From NCBI GenBank assembly GCA_964580995.1, contig CAZOMV010000002.1, positions 1 through 64,000 of the forward strand: a stretch of DNA of 64,000 nucleotides. The letters run 5' to 3'. The stretch comes from JAKJEP01 sp964580995 (GTDB lineage Bacteria > Planctomycetota > Phycisphaerae > Sedimentisphaerales > SM23-30). The translations under genes and the position numbers were made by a program. The notes beneath the pieces were generated by a model. That model made no database searches and was not told where the DNA came from. It saw only the letters and a program-made list of their open reading frames with translations. The number at the start of each line of letters is the position of its first letter. Position 1 is the first letter of the stretch. Positions 36,756-45,990 of the stretch are shown here, one piece after another.

Positions 36756-37154
36756 ATGGTACTGTGGGATAACAGAAGTCTGCAACGAGTATGGCGGCAG
36801 CGGCAGCGAGCGACAGCCGGGGGTAAATTGGGTACGGTTCTTCAGCAATATGTGAAGAAAACCCTTCAACCACGCTGGAAAAAACTCGCTCAGGTAGGCC
36901 AGGCATGGCAGGAGGTTTTACCAGAAGAACTGGTCCAGCATAGTTGTCTGGAAAAACTGCAAGCCGGACAACTGGTTGTGAAAGTGGATAGTGCTGTACA
37001 TTTTTATGAATTACAGCAATTGATCCAAGGCGATTTACTCCATCAGCTTCGTCAAGGCTGTTCGGGCGTTACCATAACCCGGATCAAATTGCAGCGGGGA
37101 ACCTGGATCGAAAGAGACCAGGACAAAGAAGCCAGAATAGATCGAGAATTATAA
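36756..37154 (+). CDS. dciA: DciA-like (DUF721) replicative helicase loader
   Basis: DciA proteins interact with the DnaB helicase and are thought to load it in bacteria that lack DnaC or DnaI. The 132-residue protein has the DUF721 pattern: AQVGQAWQEVLPEELVQHS, then LQAGQLVVKVDSAVHFYELQ and LLHQLRQG. ATG 36756 is preferred because longer in-frame starts run into dnaN. Its place between dnaN and gyrB, where recF often sits, supports a replication role. Confidence 0.85.
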   Translation: MVLWDNRSLQRVWRQRQRATAGGKLGTVLQQYVKKTLQPRWKKLAQVGQAWQEVLPEELVQHSCLEKLQAGQLVVKVDSAVHFYELQQLIQGDLLHQLRQGCSGVTITRIKLQRGTWIERDQDKEARIDREL

Positions 37155-37211
37155 AATGGGATACGGGGGAAGCCGCTTTAACGAATAAAGCGCAGAAGGA
37201 ATAGAAAATAC

Positions 37212-39674
37212 ATGACAGATGAAATCATTGAGAAACAGGACGGACCCAAAGAAAATTATGGTGCGGATCAAATTACCGTTCTGGAGGGAATGGCAGCGGT
37301 ACGAAAACGGCCGGAGATGTACATTGGCGACCGGCAGGTACGAGGGCTGCATCATCTCGTCAGCGAGGTGGTAGATAATTCTGTGGACGAATCCATGGCT
37401 GGGTATTGCAACACCATTGATGTCCAGATTAATAGCGATGGTAGCTGCACAGTAGAGGATAACGGTCGTGGCATCCCCGTCGGAATCGAAAGAAGCACGG
37501 GAAAGCCGGCTCTGGAAGTAGTTCATACCATTTTGCACTCTGGTGGTAAGTTTGACAATAAAAGTTATAAAGTATCCGGCGGCCTGCACGGGGTGGGTGT
37601 ATCGGTCGTAAATGCCTTGTCTGAGTGGCTGGAAGTCGAAGTCTCACGCGAAGGGATGGGATACCGAATGGAGTTTGCCCGGGGGATTAAAAAAGGAGAA
37701 ATGCGCGAGTTAGGCCCCCGGAAAAAAACCGGTACCAAAACCACTTTCAAACCGGATGGAGAGATATTTCCGGAGACTACCTTTCGCTTTGATATTCTGG
37801 CCCATCGACTGCGGGAAGTAGCTTATCTGAACGCCGGGATCAAAATCACACTAACAGACCAGCGGGAAAATCGGCGAGAGGAATATCACTTTGAAAGGGG
37901 CTTGGTTGAGTTTGTAGAACACCTCAATGAAGGGCGCGAAGTCCTTCACAATCAAGTCATCAGCTTCCATAAAACCGATTCGGATACCAGTATGGAATGT
38001 GATCTGGCTGTGCAATACACCGCCGGGTACACGGAAAACGTGGTTGCTTTTGCCAATAATATACATAACCTGGACGGCGGAACGCATGTTAGTGGTTTCC
38101 GTTCTGCGTTAACCCGCAGCCTGAACAATTACGCCAAGAATAATAATCTACTCAAAACCAATTACACTCCAACCGGGGATGACTGGCGGGAAGGGCTAAC
38201 CGCTGTAATTTCAGTCAAATTATCTAACCCCCAGTTTGAGGCCCAGACGAAGGTACGATTGATGAATCCGGAAATGGGCGGATTTGTCGAAACCACCGTC
38301 AACGAACTGCTCGGGCAATTTCTGGAAGAAAACCCCAGCGTTGCCAAACAAATCGTCAATAAAGGTCTCCAGGCCGCCACCGCCAGGGAGGCGGCGCGCA
38401 AAGCCCGGGATCTGACCCGACGCAAAGGAGCGCTCAGCAGTGGAAACCTGCCCGGCAAACTCAGCGACTGTTCCAGCAAGGAACGTGAGACTACGGAATT
38501 ATATCTGGTGGAGGGTGATTCCGCCGGAGGTTCCGCCAAAGCGGGCCGCGACCGACGCTTCCAGGCCATCCTCCCTTTACGAGGTAAAATCCTCAATGTG
38601 GAAAAAGCCCGTCTGGATAAAATGCTCAATCACGAAGAAATTCGCACCATTATTTCCGCACTGGGTACCGGCATTGGTACCGATGAGTTCGACTTCGAAA
38701 AAAGACGCTATGGCAAAGTCATTATTATGACCGATGCCGATATCGACGGGGCTCATATTCGCACCCTGCTGCTTACCTTTTTTTTCCGCCAGATGAAAGA
38801 TTTAATCCGGCGCGACGCGGTCTATATCGCCCAGCCGCCTCTGTTTGAAATCTCACACAACCGGCAGAAAAAATATGTTCTCAACGAATACGAAATGAAT
38901 CAGCTCCTGGCGCGTCAGGGACTCAAGGGTACGGAACTGCGTATCCGGCAGGAAAATAAGCCGGATCGTGTTGTCACCGGCAGTGAGCTGGAATCCCTGC
39001 TAAGCTTGCTTGCCAACGTGGAGGAGCAGTTGCGGATTCTGCAGCATCGGGGTGTTAATATCCAAACGCTGGTTGCTTTGGATAAAGGCGGCCCCACCGG
39101 CCTGCCTGCCTATCGCATCATCATCGACGCACAGGAGGAATATCTGCATGGGGAAGAGGAATACAGCCATCGGCGAGCGGAACTGGCCGCTTTGGTGAAT
39201 GCCGCGGAAGAACAGCAGGCGCCGGTCCCCGGAGTCCTTACCCAGGAACTCCATGAAGTTCATCGGCTCAATGAATTGCGCATGATCCTGGCGGAATATG
39301 ATATTCATCCCGAAGATTACTTCCGCCGCATCGAGCAGACCGTGGCGGGAGAACTGCTGCCGACCCGGTTCGCTCTGGTGGATGCGGACGGCAATAGTAC
39401 AGATGTGCCCAATCCGCAGTCGATTATCAAAGGAGTTCGGGATCTGGGCAGCCGTGGGATCGAAATCAAACGGTTTAAAGGCCTGGGCGAGATGAATGCC
39501 GAAGAACTGTGGGAGACCACCATGAACCCGCAGAAACGGACCCTGCTCCGGGTCAAACTGGAAGATGCCGCCGAAGCAGATCGGCTGTTTTCGATCTTAA
39601 TGGGGGACAATGTTCCACAGCGGCGCAGCTTTATCGAAGAGCACGCCCTGGAAGTTAAAAACCTGGATGTATAA
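37212..39674 (+). CDS. gyrB: DNA gyrase subunit B
   Basis: GyrB is the ATPase subunit of gyrase, which introduces negative supercoils. The 820-residue protein has the GHKL ATPase site (VVDNSVDESMAGY, VEDNGRGIPVG, VSGGLHGVGVSVVNALS), the TOPRIM domain (LVEGDSAGGSAKAG, MTDADIDGAHI), and the C-terminal GyrA-binding tail (RFKGLGEMNAEELWETTM). A roughly 165-residue insert within the C-terminal half (about 590-710) recalls the long GyrB of proteobacteria. It lies 57 nt after dciA; gyrA is not in the window. Confidence 0.96.
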   Translation: MTDEIIEKQDGPKENYGADQITVLEGMAAVRKRPEMYIGDRQVRGLHHLVSEVVDNSVDESMAGYCNTIDVQINSDGSCTVEDNGRGIPVGIERSTGKPALEVVHTILHSGGKFDNKSYKVSGGLHGVGVSVVNALSEWLEVEVSREGMGYRMEFARGIKKGEMRELGPRKKTGTKTTFKPDGEIFPETTFRFDILAHRLREVAYLNAGIKITLTDQRENRREEYHFERGLVEFVEHLNEGREVLHNQVISFHKTDSDTSMECDLAVQYTAGYTENVVAFANNIHNLDGGTHVSGFRSALTRSLNNYAKNNNLLKTNYTPTGDDWREGLTAVISVKLSNPQFEAQTKVRLMNPEMGGFVETTVNELLGQFLEENPSVAKQIVNKGLQAATAREAARKARDLTRRKGALSSGNLPGKLSDCSSKERETTELYLVEGDSAGGSAKAGRDRRFQAILPLRGKILNVEKARLDKMLNHEEIRTIISALGTGIGTDEFDFEKRRYGKVIIMTDADIDGAHIRTLLLTFFFRQMKDLIRRDAVYIAQPPLFEISHNRQKKYVLNEYEMNQLLARQGLKGTELRIRQENKPDRVVTGSELESLLSLLANVEEQLRILQHRGVNIQTLVALDKGGPTGLPAYRIIIDAQEEYLHGEEEYSHRRAELAALVNAAEEQQAPVPGVLTQELHEVHRLNELRMILAEYDIHPEDYFRRIEQTVAGELLPTRFALVDADGNSTDVPNPQSIIKGVRDLGSRGIEIKRFKGLGEMNAEELWETTMNPQKRTLLRVKLEDAAEADRLFSILMGDNVPQRRSFIEEHALEVKNLDV

Positions 39675-39709
39675 AAAGTACCTGCGAAGATCCCTGTGAG
39701 TCGTAGCTG

Positions 39710-40510
39710 ATGTCTGAAATCTCTGGTGAGTCCATTAAACAGCTTGCCCGCCGGGCTGGCTTCGATCTGGTGGGAATCACTTCTGCTGAACCTCTGGGGC
39801 AAGAGTCCTTTTTTCGGAACTGGCTTGCGAAAGGCTTTCAGGGTGACATGCAATACCTCGAGCGAAATATCGAAACGCGCTGCGACCCCCGCCGGCTGGT
39901 TTCCGGAGCCCGCAGCGTCATTTGTACCGCCCTGAGCTATTATACCGAGCCGGAAAATCTCACAGGAAATCCCTCCTGTGGCCGTATCGCCCGCTTCGCC
40001 TGGGGAGAGGACTACCATGTGGTTCTGAAAAAGCAGCTTCGTCTGCTGATGGATGAAATACATGCCCTGACTGGCTACGCCTTCCGAATGCGTTCCTTTG
40101 TAGATACAGCCCCTGTTTTTGAGAAACTTCTGGCGGCCCGAGCCGGCTTGGGCTGGATCGGGAAAAACAGCCTGCTCATCCACCCGCAATTCGGTTCGTG
40201 GCTGGTGCTGGGGGAAATTGTAACCGATGCCGTTCTGCCCTGTGATATGCCCCTGCCCGATGGTTGCGGCGAATGTACGCGGTGTCTGGAAAACTGCCCT
40301 ACTGGGGCACTAGTACAACCCCGGTGTCTCGACGCTCGTCGTTGTATTTCCTATCTGACCCAGGTAACGAAAAAACCGATCCCAGCGGAATTTTCGGACA
40401 AAATGAAGGGATTTATTTTTGGTTGCGACGTGTGTCAGGATTTTTGTCCCTATAATCAAAAACCAGAACGTCCGAAAGACCCCCGTTTCAACCATAATGG
40501 ACTTGTCTGA
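39710..40510 (+). CDS. queG: Epoxyqueuosine reductase QueG, short C-terminus
   Basis: QueG reduces epoxyqueuosine in tRNA to queuosine with a cobalamin and two 4Fe-4S clusters. The 266-residue protein has RFAWGEDYHVVLK, AARAGLGWIGKNSLLIHP, and cluster motifs CGECTRCLENCPTGA and CDVCQDFCPYNQKP. It stops soon after the second cluster, so the ~100-residue C-terminal part of E. coli QueG is missing. The start lies 35 nt after gyrB. It completes the queuosine genes at the left end of the window. Confidence 0.9.
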   Translation: MSEISGESIKQLARRAGFDLVGITSAEPLGQESFFRNWLAKGFQGDMQYLERNIETRCDPRRLVSGARSVICTALSYYTEPENLTGNPSCGRIARFAWGEDYHVVLKKQLRLLMDEIHALTGYAFRMRSFVDTAPVFEKLLAARAGLGWIGKNSLLIHPQFGSWLVLGEIVTDAVLPCDMPLPDGCGECTRCLENCPTGALVQPRCLDARRCISYLTQVTKKPIPAEFSDKMKGFIFGCDVCQDFCPYNQKPERPKDPRFNHNGLV

Positions 40511-40523
40511 ATTCCGCGCAGCA

Positions 40524-40563
40524 AAAAACCGCCTTATCCTGTACCGAACAAGACGGCTTTTTT
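40524..40563 (+). terminator. Terminator after queG
   Basis: An imperfect stem (ACCGCCTT with AAGACGGC, around a 14-nt loop) is preceded by six A and followed by six T. It lies just after the queG stop. Confidence 0.7.
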
Positions 40564-40646
40564 ACGTATCACGCAGAACAACTGCGTTGGCTAATGGCTA
40601 CATGATATAATTTTCACTTCGTTTCTTCGCAGAAGCCTCGGCGGTG

Positions 40647-41075
40647 CTATTCGGCAATTTGAATCTTATGTGCCTTGCTCTTTTGGTGTTTTTCCATGGT
40701 AACTTTCAAAATACCATCCGAAAATGCCGCTTCGACTTTCCCTTCGTCCACCGCTACCGGCAGCCGCACGGCCCGGGCAATCTTCCCCTGGGTGCGTTCA
40801 CGAACGAAGTAGTTATTGTTTTTCTGCTCTTTGTCTTCGTTCCGCTGTGCTTCCAGCAGCAGCACATTGTCTTCCAGGGTAATATTGATTTCATCCCGTT
40901 TGAAGCCGGGAAATTCCGCGTCAATATGGAGCTTGTCATCGTCTTCGTACACATCGATATTCCCTATTTTGTGGCTGGGAAAGTCGCCGCTCCATAAATC
41001 GTCCAGCAATCTGCCAAGATGGTTCCATTGGGTACTGCGAGCTAAAGGATCAAAATTTCTGAGTATGGGTAACAT
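40647..41075 (-). CDS. Small heat shock protein, Hsp20 family
   Basis: The 142-residue protein has an alpha-crystallin domain (NIDVYEDDDKLHIDAEFPGF, KIARAVRLPVAVDEGKVEA, FSDGILKVTM). It is an ATP-independent chaperone that holds unfolding proteins. The start is ATG 41075 with AAGGAG 8 nt upstream. It stands alone, leftward, with a 368-nt gap before the next gene. No CIRCE or ROSE-type element was recognised upstream. Confidence 0.92.
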   Translation of the reverse strand: MLPILRNFDPLARSTQWNHLGRLLDDLWSGDFPSHKIGNIDVYEDDDKLHIDAEFPGFKRDEINITLEDNVLLLEAQRNEDKEQKNNNYFVRERTQGKIARAVRLPVAVDEGKVEAAFSDGILKVTMEKHQKSKAHKIQIAE

Positions 41076-41443
41076 AGTAATCACTCCTTTCAATCTTCTC
41101 AAAAATCTCTACTTTTTCCATTTCACTGCCTCAGTTGTGGCCACATCTGACGGCTTATATTCTTTCCGGCTCAGGCCCTTTGACCTTGCCAATTATCTAG
41201 TTAGCAAAAAGCGTGCCAAAAATCTAAAAACACGGTAAATCCAGTGGAAATAACGATTTAAAACAAGACTGACTATAAAGCTGCTACCCAAATAATTCAT
41301 AAATACCCTGCCAATATGGCATGGTTTTGTCTGCTGGCGTATTTTTTAATCCAGTTCTAACCTGTTTTCCCTTGTTTGAATTCAAAAAATCTGTTACAAA
41401 ATAGTATGAAGAGGCACCACTGCCTGTAAAGGATGATTTTGCC
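41076..41443. other. Intergenic region between hsp20 and the HNH gene
   Basis: This divergent gap must hold the promoters of both genes. It is AT-rich toward the right. I see no gene and no clear repeat. Confidence 0.5.
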
Positions 41444-42073
41444 ATGCTTGCGGCTCAATCGGCATTGGATTGTCAGGTCTTAGTCCTGAACAAACATTAC
41501 ATGGCCATTCGGGTGGTCAATGTAAAGCGGGCCTTCTCTCTGCTTTTTCGCAACATGGCCGAAGTGGTTCTCTATGAGCATGGCAAGTACAGTAATCACA
41601 ATATCCAAAACTGGCTGGAACTGTCCCAGCTGAAAAGTCAGTTCGAGCCGGATGCCCACGACTGGATTCACACCATCCATATCAGCATCGCCGTTCCCCG
41701 GATCGTCCGGCTGCTCTTTTACGACCATTTACCCCGCCGTGATGTTACCTTTAACCGCCGCAACATCTACGGGCGGGACCAAAACCGTTGCCAGTATTGC
41801 GGTAAACGCTTCCCAACCAATGAATTAAGCCTCGACCACGTCATCCCCCGCAGCATGGGCGGCCAGTCCAACTGGGAAAATATTGTTTGTGCCTGCCTGA
41901 AATGTAATGTCAAAAAAGGCGGCCAGACTCCCACCCAGGCTCATATGAAACTAATCACCAAACCCCTCAAACCCAAACACAGCCCCGTCCTCAATATCAA
42001 TCTGGGTGACAGCCGCTACCATTCCTGGAAGCAATTCCTCGATCATGCCTACTGGTCCGTCGAACTGAAATAA
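41444..42073 (+). CDS. HNH endonuclease
   Basis: The 209-residue protein has a C-terminal HNH nuclease core: CQYCGKRFPTNELSLDHVIP, then SMGGQSNWENIVCACLKCNVKKGG, with two CXXC zinc pairs. The N-terminal half (LVLNKHYMAIRVVNVKRAFSLL) matches a stand-alone HNH family common in Planctomycetes and cyanobacteria. The role is unknown; no intron or restriction partner is nearby. nadB follows 62 nt later. Confidence 0.87.
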   Translation: MLAAQSALDCQVLVLNKHYMAIRVVNVKRAFSLLFRNMAEVVLYEHGKYSNHNIQNWLELSQLKSQFEPDAHDWIHTIHISIAVPRIVRLLFYDHLPRRDVTFNRRNIYGRDQNRCQYCGKRFPTNELSLDHVIPRSMGGQSNWENIVCACLKCNVKKGGQTPTQAHMKLITKPLKPKHSPVLNINLGDSRYHSWKQFLDHAYWSVELK

Positions 42074-42135
42074 TATTTCCCCTTCAGGATGATTTTCGGT
42101 AAAATCCACTATTTCGCGTTTAGAAAGGAATTGCC

Positions 42136-43761
42136 ATGCGCAAAGCTGTGGAATTGGATCGCCGTTACCTGGCTCGCTTTGATACCCGTTCACTGGGTCA
42201 CTTATATACCGATTGTCTGATTGTTGGAGCCGGAGTAGCTGGTCTCCGTGCCGCTCTCAGCGCCAGCCAGGCAGGACAGGTTCTGGTTCTGGTCAAGGCC
42301 CACGGCAGTGACAGCAATACCTATCATGCCCAGGGCGGGATCGCTGCCGCCTTCGATCCCGGCGACAGCGTGGCATCCCATGTCGCCGATACCCTCAAAA
42401 CCGGCTGCGGATTGTGTGACCGGGAGGTGGTGGAACTGGTTATTGGGGATAGTGCCCATCAAATTCGCCAGTTGCAGCAGTGGTCCATGCCTTTCGATAC
42501 CCGCGACGGCAAAATCGACGCCGGTCGGGAAGGCGGTCACAGCTATTCGCGGGTCTATCATGCCTTGGGTGACGCAACCGGCAAGGCAGTCTTTCTGACG
42601 CTGATGGAACAGGCCAAAAAAAACAAAAATATAAAAATATTCGAAAACTGTTTTGTGGTCGATTTGCTCACAGAGAATAAAAATTGTCTGGGTGTGGTTT
42701 GTTTTCATCCGAAGTACGGCTGGCAGTGTATCTGGGCGCGTAAAACCATACTCGCCAGCGGCGGCGCGGGCCAACTCTATCGCGAAACCACGAACCCCGC
42801 CAGTGCCACCGCTGATGGTCTGGCCATGGCCTATCGCGCCGGGGTAATCCTGACCGATATGGAGTTCATGCAGTTTCATCCCACTACCCTCTATATCGCC
42901 GGGGCTACCCGAACCCTCGTTACCGAAGCCATGCGCGGCGAGGGTGCGTATCTGGTTGACCGCAAGGGCAACCGGTTCATGAAGGAATATCACGAAATGG
43001 CCGAACTGGCTCCCCGGGACATCGTCTCCCGCATGATTTACAACCACATGGCCAAAACCAACGCCACCAATGTCTTTCTTGATGTCCGTCATTTCGGCAG
43101 CGCCTGGCTGGCCGAGAGATTCCCCACCATCAGCGAACTTTGCAAAAGCTTCGATATCGACGTCGATAATGATCTGATCCCCGTCCGTCCCAGTGCCCAT
43201 TACATGATCGGCGGCGTGAAAACCGATATTCAGGGACGCACCGCGATTGCCAACCTGTACTGCTGTGGGGAAGCCTCCGCCACCGGATTGCACGGCAGTA
43301 ATCGGCTTGCCAGCAATTCCCTCCTGGAAGGCCTGGTGTTCGGGCAGATCTGCGGCGAAAATGCCGCTCAGGAAATCGCCTGCACGGGCGGCAAAATCGA
43401 ACACAGCCACCTGATTTCCGACGTCCCCGTTTCCCAACGGACGCGGCTGGATGTGGTGGATGTGACGAATTCGCTGCGGGCGGTGATGTGGCGGAATGTC
43501 GGCATCGAGCGGCAGGGCGACCGCCTGGCGGAAACCATCGAAATCATCGATTTCTGGCGCCGCTATGTTATGGACAAAGTCTTCGATACCCCGGACGGCT
43601 GGCAGTGCCAGAATATGCTGACGGTTTGTAAATGGATGGCAGATAGCGCTTTACTTAGAAAGGAAAGCCGCGGCGTTCATTATCGGATCGATTATCCGGA
43701 GCTGGATGAGCGAAATTTTGGCAGGCATCTGGATATTCCTGCCACGCAGATTTACGGCTGA
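42136..43761 (+). CDS. nadB: L-aspartate oxidase
   Basis: NadB oxidises L-aspartate to iminoaspartate, the first step of NAD synthesis. The 541-residue flavoprotein has DCLIVGAGVAGLRAALSAS, the FAD/substrate loop TYHAQGGIAAAF, active-site REGGHSYSRV, the fumarate reductase-like HPTTLY, and GGVKTDIQGRT with GLHGSNRLASNSLLEG. The N-terminal 25-residue lead is longer than usual. It can use fumarate as acceptor, so it suits anaerobic growth. nadA and nadC are not in the window. Confidence 0.93.
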   Translation: MRKAVELDRRYLARFDTRSLGHLYTDCLIVGAGVAGLRAALSASQAGQVLVLVKAHGSDSNTYHAQGGIAAAFDPGDSVASHVADTLKTGCGLCDREVVELVIGDSAHQIRQLQQWSMPFDTRDGKIDAGREGGHSYSRVYHALGDATGKAVFLTLMEQAKKNKNIKIFENCFVVDLLTENKNCLGVVCFHPKYGWQCIWARKTILASGGAGQLYRETTNPASATADGLAMAYRAGVILTDMEFMQFHPTTLYIAGATRTLVTEAMRGEGAYLVDRKGNRFMKEYHEMAELAPRDIVSRMIYNHMAKTNATNVFLDVRHFGSAWLAERFPTISELCKSFDIDVDNDLIPVRPSAHYMIGGVKTDIQGRTAIANLYCCGEASATGLHGSNRLASNSLLEGLVFGQICGENAAQEIACTGGKIEHSHLISDVPVSQRTRLDVVDVTNSLRAVMWRNVGIERQGDRLAETIEIIDFWRRYVMDKVFDTPDGWQCQNMLTVCKWMADSALLRKESRGVHYRIDYPELDERNFGRHLDIPATQIYG

Positions 43762-43834
43762 AAATTTGGTGTAATCGGCCTTTTGTGGCAGCCGGGGGCC
43801 ATAGAAATGAAGCCCAATTCATTCGTTGCCAGGG

Positions 43835-45262
43835 TCACGGTTTCTCCCGCACTGTCTCCAGAATATTCACCTGCCCCCGCCGCGCCAGATCAATCGACTC
43901 CGCCAGAATCCGCGCTGACTCCTGCGCCGCATGAAATCCCGTGGAATTCTCCGCCGATATATAATCCAGCCGCCAGAAGGCCTTGCGGTGAAAATCCCGC
44001 GCCGCCGCTAACTGCTCCTCGCTGGCCCCCGCCTTTTGCGCCGCTTCAATAGCACCAATTAAATCCAGCACCGCCTCTTCCGCCTGGCTGAGCAGCGCCG
44101 CCGTCTTGTCCTGGATCGCCTCCGCCCGGGCCTTCAGCTCCGCCTCCTCAAAATGGTGGCAGGTTTGACAGGCCCGGTTCACATTCAGCAGCGGGCTGCG
44201 CACATGATGGTCGCTCACCTTCACCGCTCCCACCCGCATATAAGGCATATGGCAATCGGCGCAGGCCACCCCGCTGCGGGCATGGATCCCCTGGTTCCAC
44301 AACTCAAACTCCGGATGCTGCGCCTTCAGCAGCGGCGCCCCGCTGAGCTGGTGCGTCCAGTCCTGGAACTTTACCTCCTCGTAATACTTCTCACTCTGCT
44401 CCACTTTCAGCCCGTTATGCCACGGATAGGTCAGCGTCTTCTTCTCCCCCTTGAAATAATACTCCACATGGCACTGCCCGCACACAAACGACCGCATCTC
44501 CTGCCGGCTGGCCATGGTATTGGCGTCATACTCCCCTTTCTTCTCCTTCCGCCACCGCTCGATACTGGCAAACTGCGGCAGGGGATACTCACTATTCGCC
44601 AGTGCCAGGATTCCGTTGATAAAGCCCGGCCGCGTTACCCGCAACTGCATGGTCGCCGGATCGTGGCAGTCCAGACACGTAATCGGATGGCTCACCAGCT
44701 TTCGCGCCTCCGCATAGGGCATCGCGCACACCGCCTCAAAGCCCGCCATAATCTGCTGCGACGGCTGATCGTCCGGAATCCCTGCTTCTTTCCCCGCCTG
44801 CCGATAGGCCGGGATCACCGACGCATGACAATGCAGACAGGCTCCCGGCTGCTTAAACTCGCTGATCCGCCGGGTCTCATCCTGATCCGACAGCATATAC
44901 GCATGTCCCCGCTCCTCCCGGTAATCCACCCCGAACCCATACCCCATGAACAGGGTTACCCACCGCGGGTCCGCCTCCAGCTTGCCGAACGCCTCGCTGC
45001 CGCCGTGCTTGGTCCGCTCGATATCTACCGTCCGGCGGTAACTGTCATACTGAAAGGAAAAATTCTTCCCCCATACCTCCGGGTCCAGCGTATTCTCATC
45101 AAGCTGCACCACCGGGAAATAATACTGCCGGGCCTCCTCCTTTCGCTGCCGCACGTTCTCCAGCAGCAGAAACACCGAAAACGTGACAACCACCGCCAGA
45201 ATAAATACCACCAGCAGCACAAAATATTTCATACCGGACTTACGGCTTGTTTCAGATGACAT
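43835..45262 (-). CDS. nrfA: Ammonia-forming cytochrome c nitrite reductase NrfA (CXXCH type)
   Basis: NrfA reduces nitrite to ammonium with six electrons in the periplasm. The 475-residue protein has an N-terminal membrane anchor or uncleaved signal, then five haem motifs at residues 142 (CLHCH), 196 (CLDCH), 261 (CGQCH), 334 (CADCH) and 365 (CQTCH). The first, which binds the catalytic haem, is CXXCH, not the usual CXXCK. The active-site CGQCHVEYYF tyrosine and DWTH histidine are present. ATG 45262 with AAAGGAG is the start. nrfH lies 14 nt upstream. Confidence 0.9.
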   Translation of the reverse strand: MSSETSRKSGMKYFVLLVVFILAVVVTFSVFLLLENVRQRKEEARQYYFPVVQLDENTLDPEVWGKNFSFQYDSYRRTVDIERTKHGGSEAFGKLEADPRWVTLFMGYGFGVDYREERGHAYMLSDQDETRRISEFKQPGACLHCHASVIPAYRQAGKEAGIPDDQPSQQIMAGFEAVCAMPYAEARKLVSHPITCLDCHDPATMQLRVTRPGFINGILALANSEYPLPQFASIERWRKEKKGEYDANTMASRQEMRSFVCGQCHVEYYFKGEKKTLTYPWHNGLKVEQSEKYYEEVKFQDWTHQLSGAPLLKAQHPEFELWNQGIHARSGVACADCHMPYMRVGAVKVSDHHVRSPLLNVNRACQTCHHFEEAELKARAEAIQDKTAALLSQAEEAVLDLIGAIEAAQKAGASEEQLAAARDFHRKAFWRLDYISAENSTGFHAAQESARILAESIDLARRGQVNILETVREKP

Positions 45263-45276
45263 TCGAAACTCCTTTT

Positions 45277-45765
45277 TTATCGCGACGGCCCGTGCCCGAC
45301 TCCGTCGTGACAGCGGACACAGTTCAACTGGTCCAGATCCCCGCCCAGATGCGCGGTGATCCCGGAAACCATTTCCTGGTGGCAACGATAACAATTCTTG
45401 TTCAATACCCGATTATTTTTCTCATGTATCCGGATCGGCTCATGAAACTCCTGCAAGGTGAACGCCTTGGAATGATGATACCCGTTTTCGGCTTTACAAA
45501 GGTACTTCCCGAAAAACTCCGCCGGCAAATGACAATCGTTACAGTTCGCCGCCGCATGATGGCTGGCGTGCTGCCACCCCGCGTACTGCTCCCGCATAAT
45601 GTGGCAGTTCACGCAAACCTCCGGCTCATCCGACATATAGGAAAATCCCTGCGCATAAAAAAACGTATATCCGCCCAGCCCGGCCGCCATTCCCAGCACC
45701 ACGATCAGGCCAACCGACAGGGCCAACACCTTGTCTGCCCGCTTCTGATTTCGCTCTCGGCCCAT
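45277..45765 (-). CDS. nrfH: NrfH, quinol dehydrogenase of the nitrite reductase complex
   Basis: NrfH is the membrane-anchored NapC/NirT-type cytochrome that passes electrons from menaquinol to NrfA. The 162-residue protein has one N-terminal transmembrane helix (VLALSVGLIVVLGMAAGLGG) and four haem motifs at 51 (CVNCH), 75 (CNDCH), 125 (CYRCH) and 149 (CVRCH). The pair nrfH-nrfA forms an operon. It supports dissimilatory nitrite reduction to ammonium. Confidence 0.92.
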   Translation of the reverse strand: MGRERNQKRADKVLALSVGLIVVLGMAAGLGGYTFFYAQGFSYMSDEPEVCVNCHIMREQYAGWQHASHHAAANCNDCHLPAEFFGKYLCKAENGYHHSKAFTLQEFHEPIRIHEKNNRVLNKNCYRCHQEMVSGITAHLGGDLDQLNCVRCHDGVGHGPSR

Positions 45766-45888
45766 AAAAAAATGTCCACACGTGTTAAGATAACGTTCCT
45801 AACTAATCGTCCACGATAGTACCACGAAAGCCCTCTTTGCTCAATTTATTTTATAGAAAACATAACAAACGGGATTTCCAACCCAAAA

Positions 45889-45990
45889 TCACCCTTTCCG
45901 GCGGGTCAGAAATACAAAAACGATCAGGGCCACCACCACCACCACCACCACTTCACCCGGCCCCAGCAAAACTCCTACTATACTTTCCAT
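45889..45990 (-). CDS. 33-residue TatA-like single-helix membrane protein
   Basis: The short frame reads MESIVGVLLGPGE, seven valines from a GTG repeat, then ALIVFVFLTRRKG. GGAG lies five bases before the ATG, a good ribosome-binding site. The layout (short outside segment, Gly-Pro-Gly-Glu before a hydrophobic helix, positive end) recalls the first 30 residues of TatA/TatB, without the amphipathic helix. It sits upstream of nrfHA on the same strand, with about 120 nt between. It may be a small membrane protein of its own. Confidence 0.45.
   Translation of the reverse strand: MESIVGVLLGPGEVVVVVVVALIVFVFLTRRKG

Noticed and set aside
45931..45951. CAC x7 run as a His-tag-like tract or microsatellite
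   Set aside because: On the minus strand it is the valine run of the 33-residue membrane protein; the plus-strand frame has no support.
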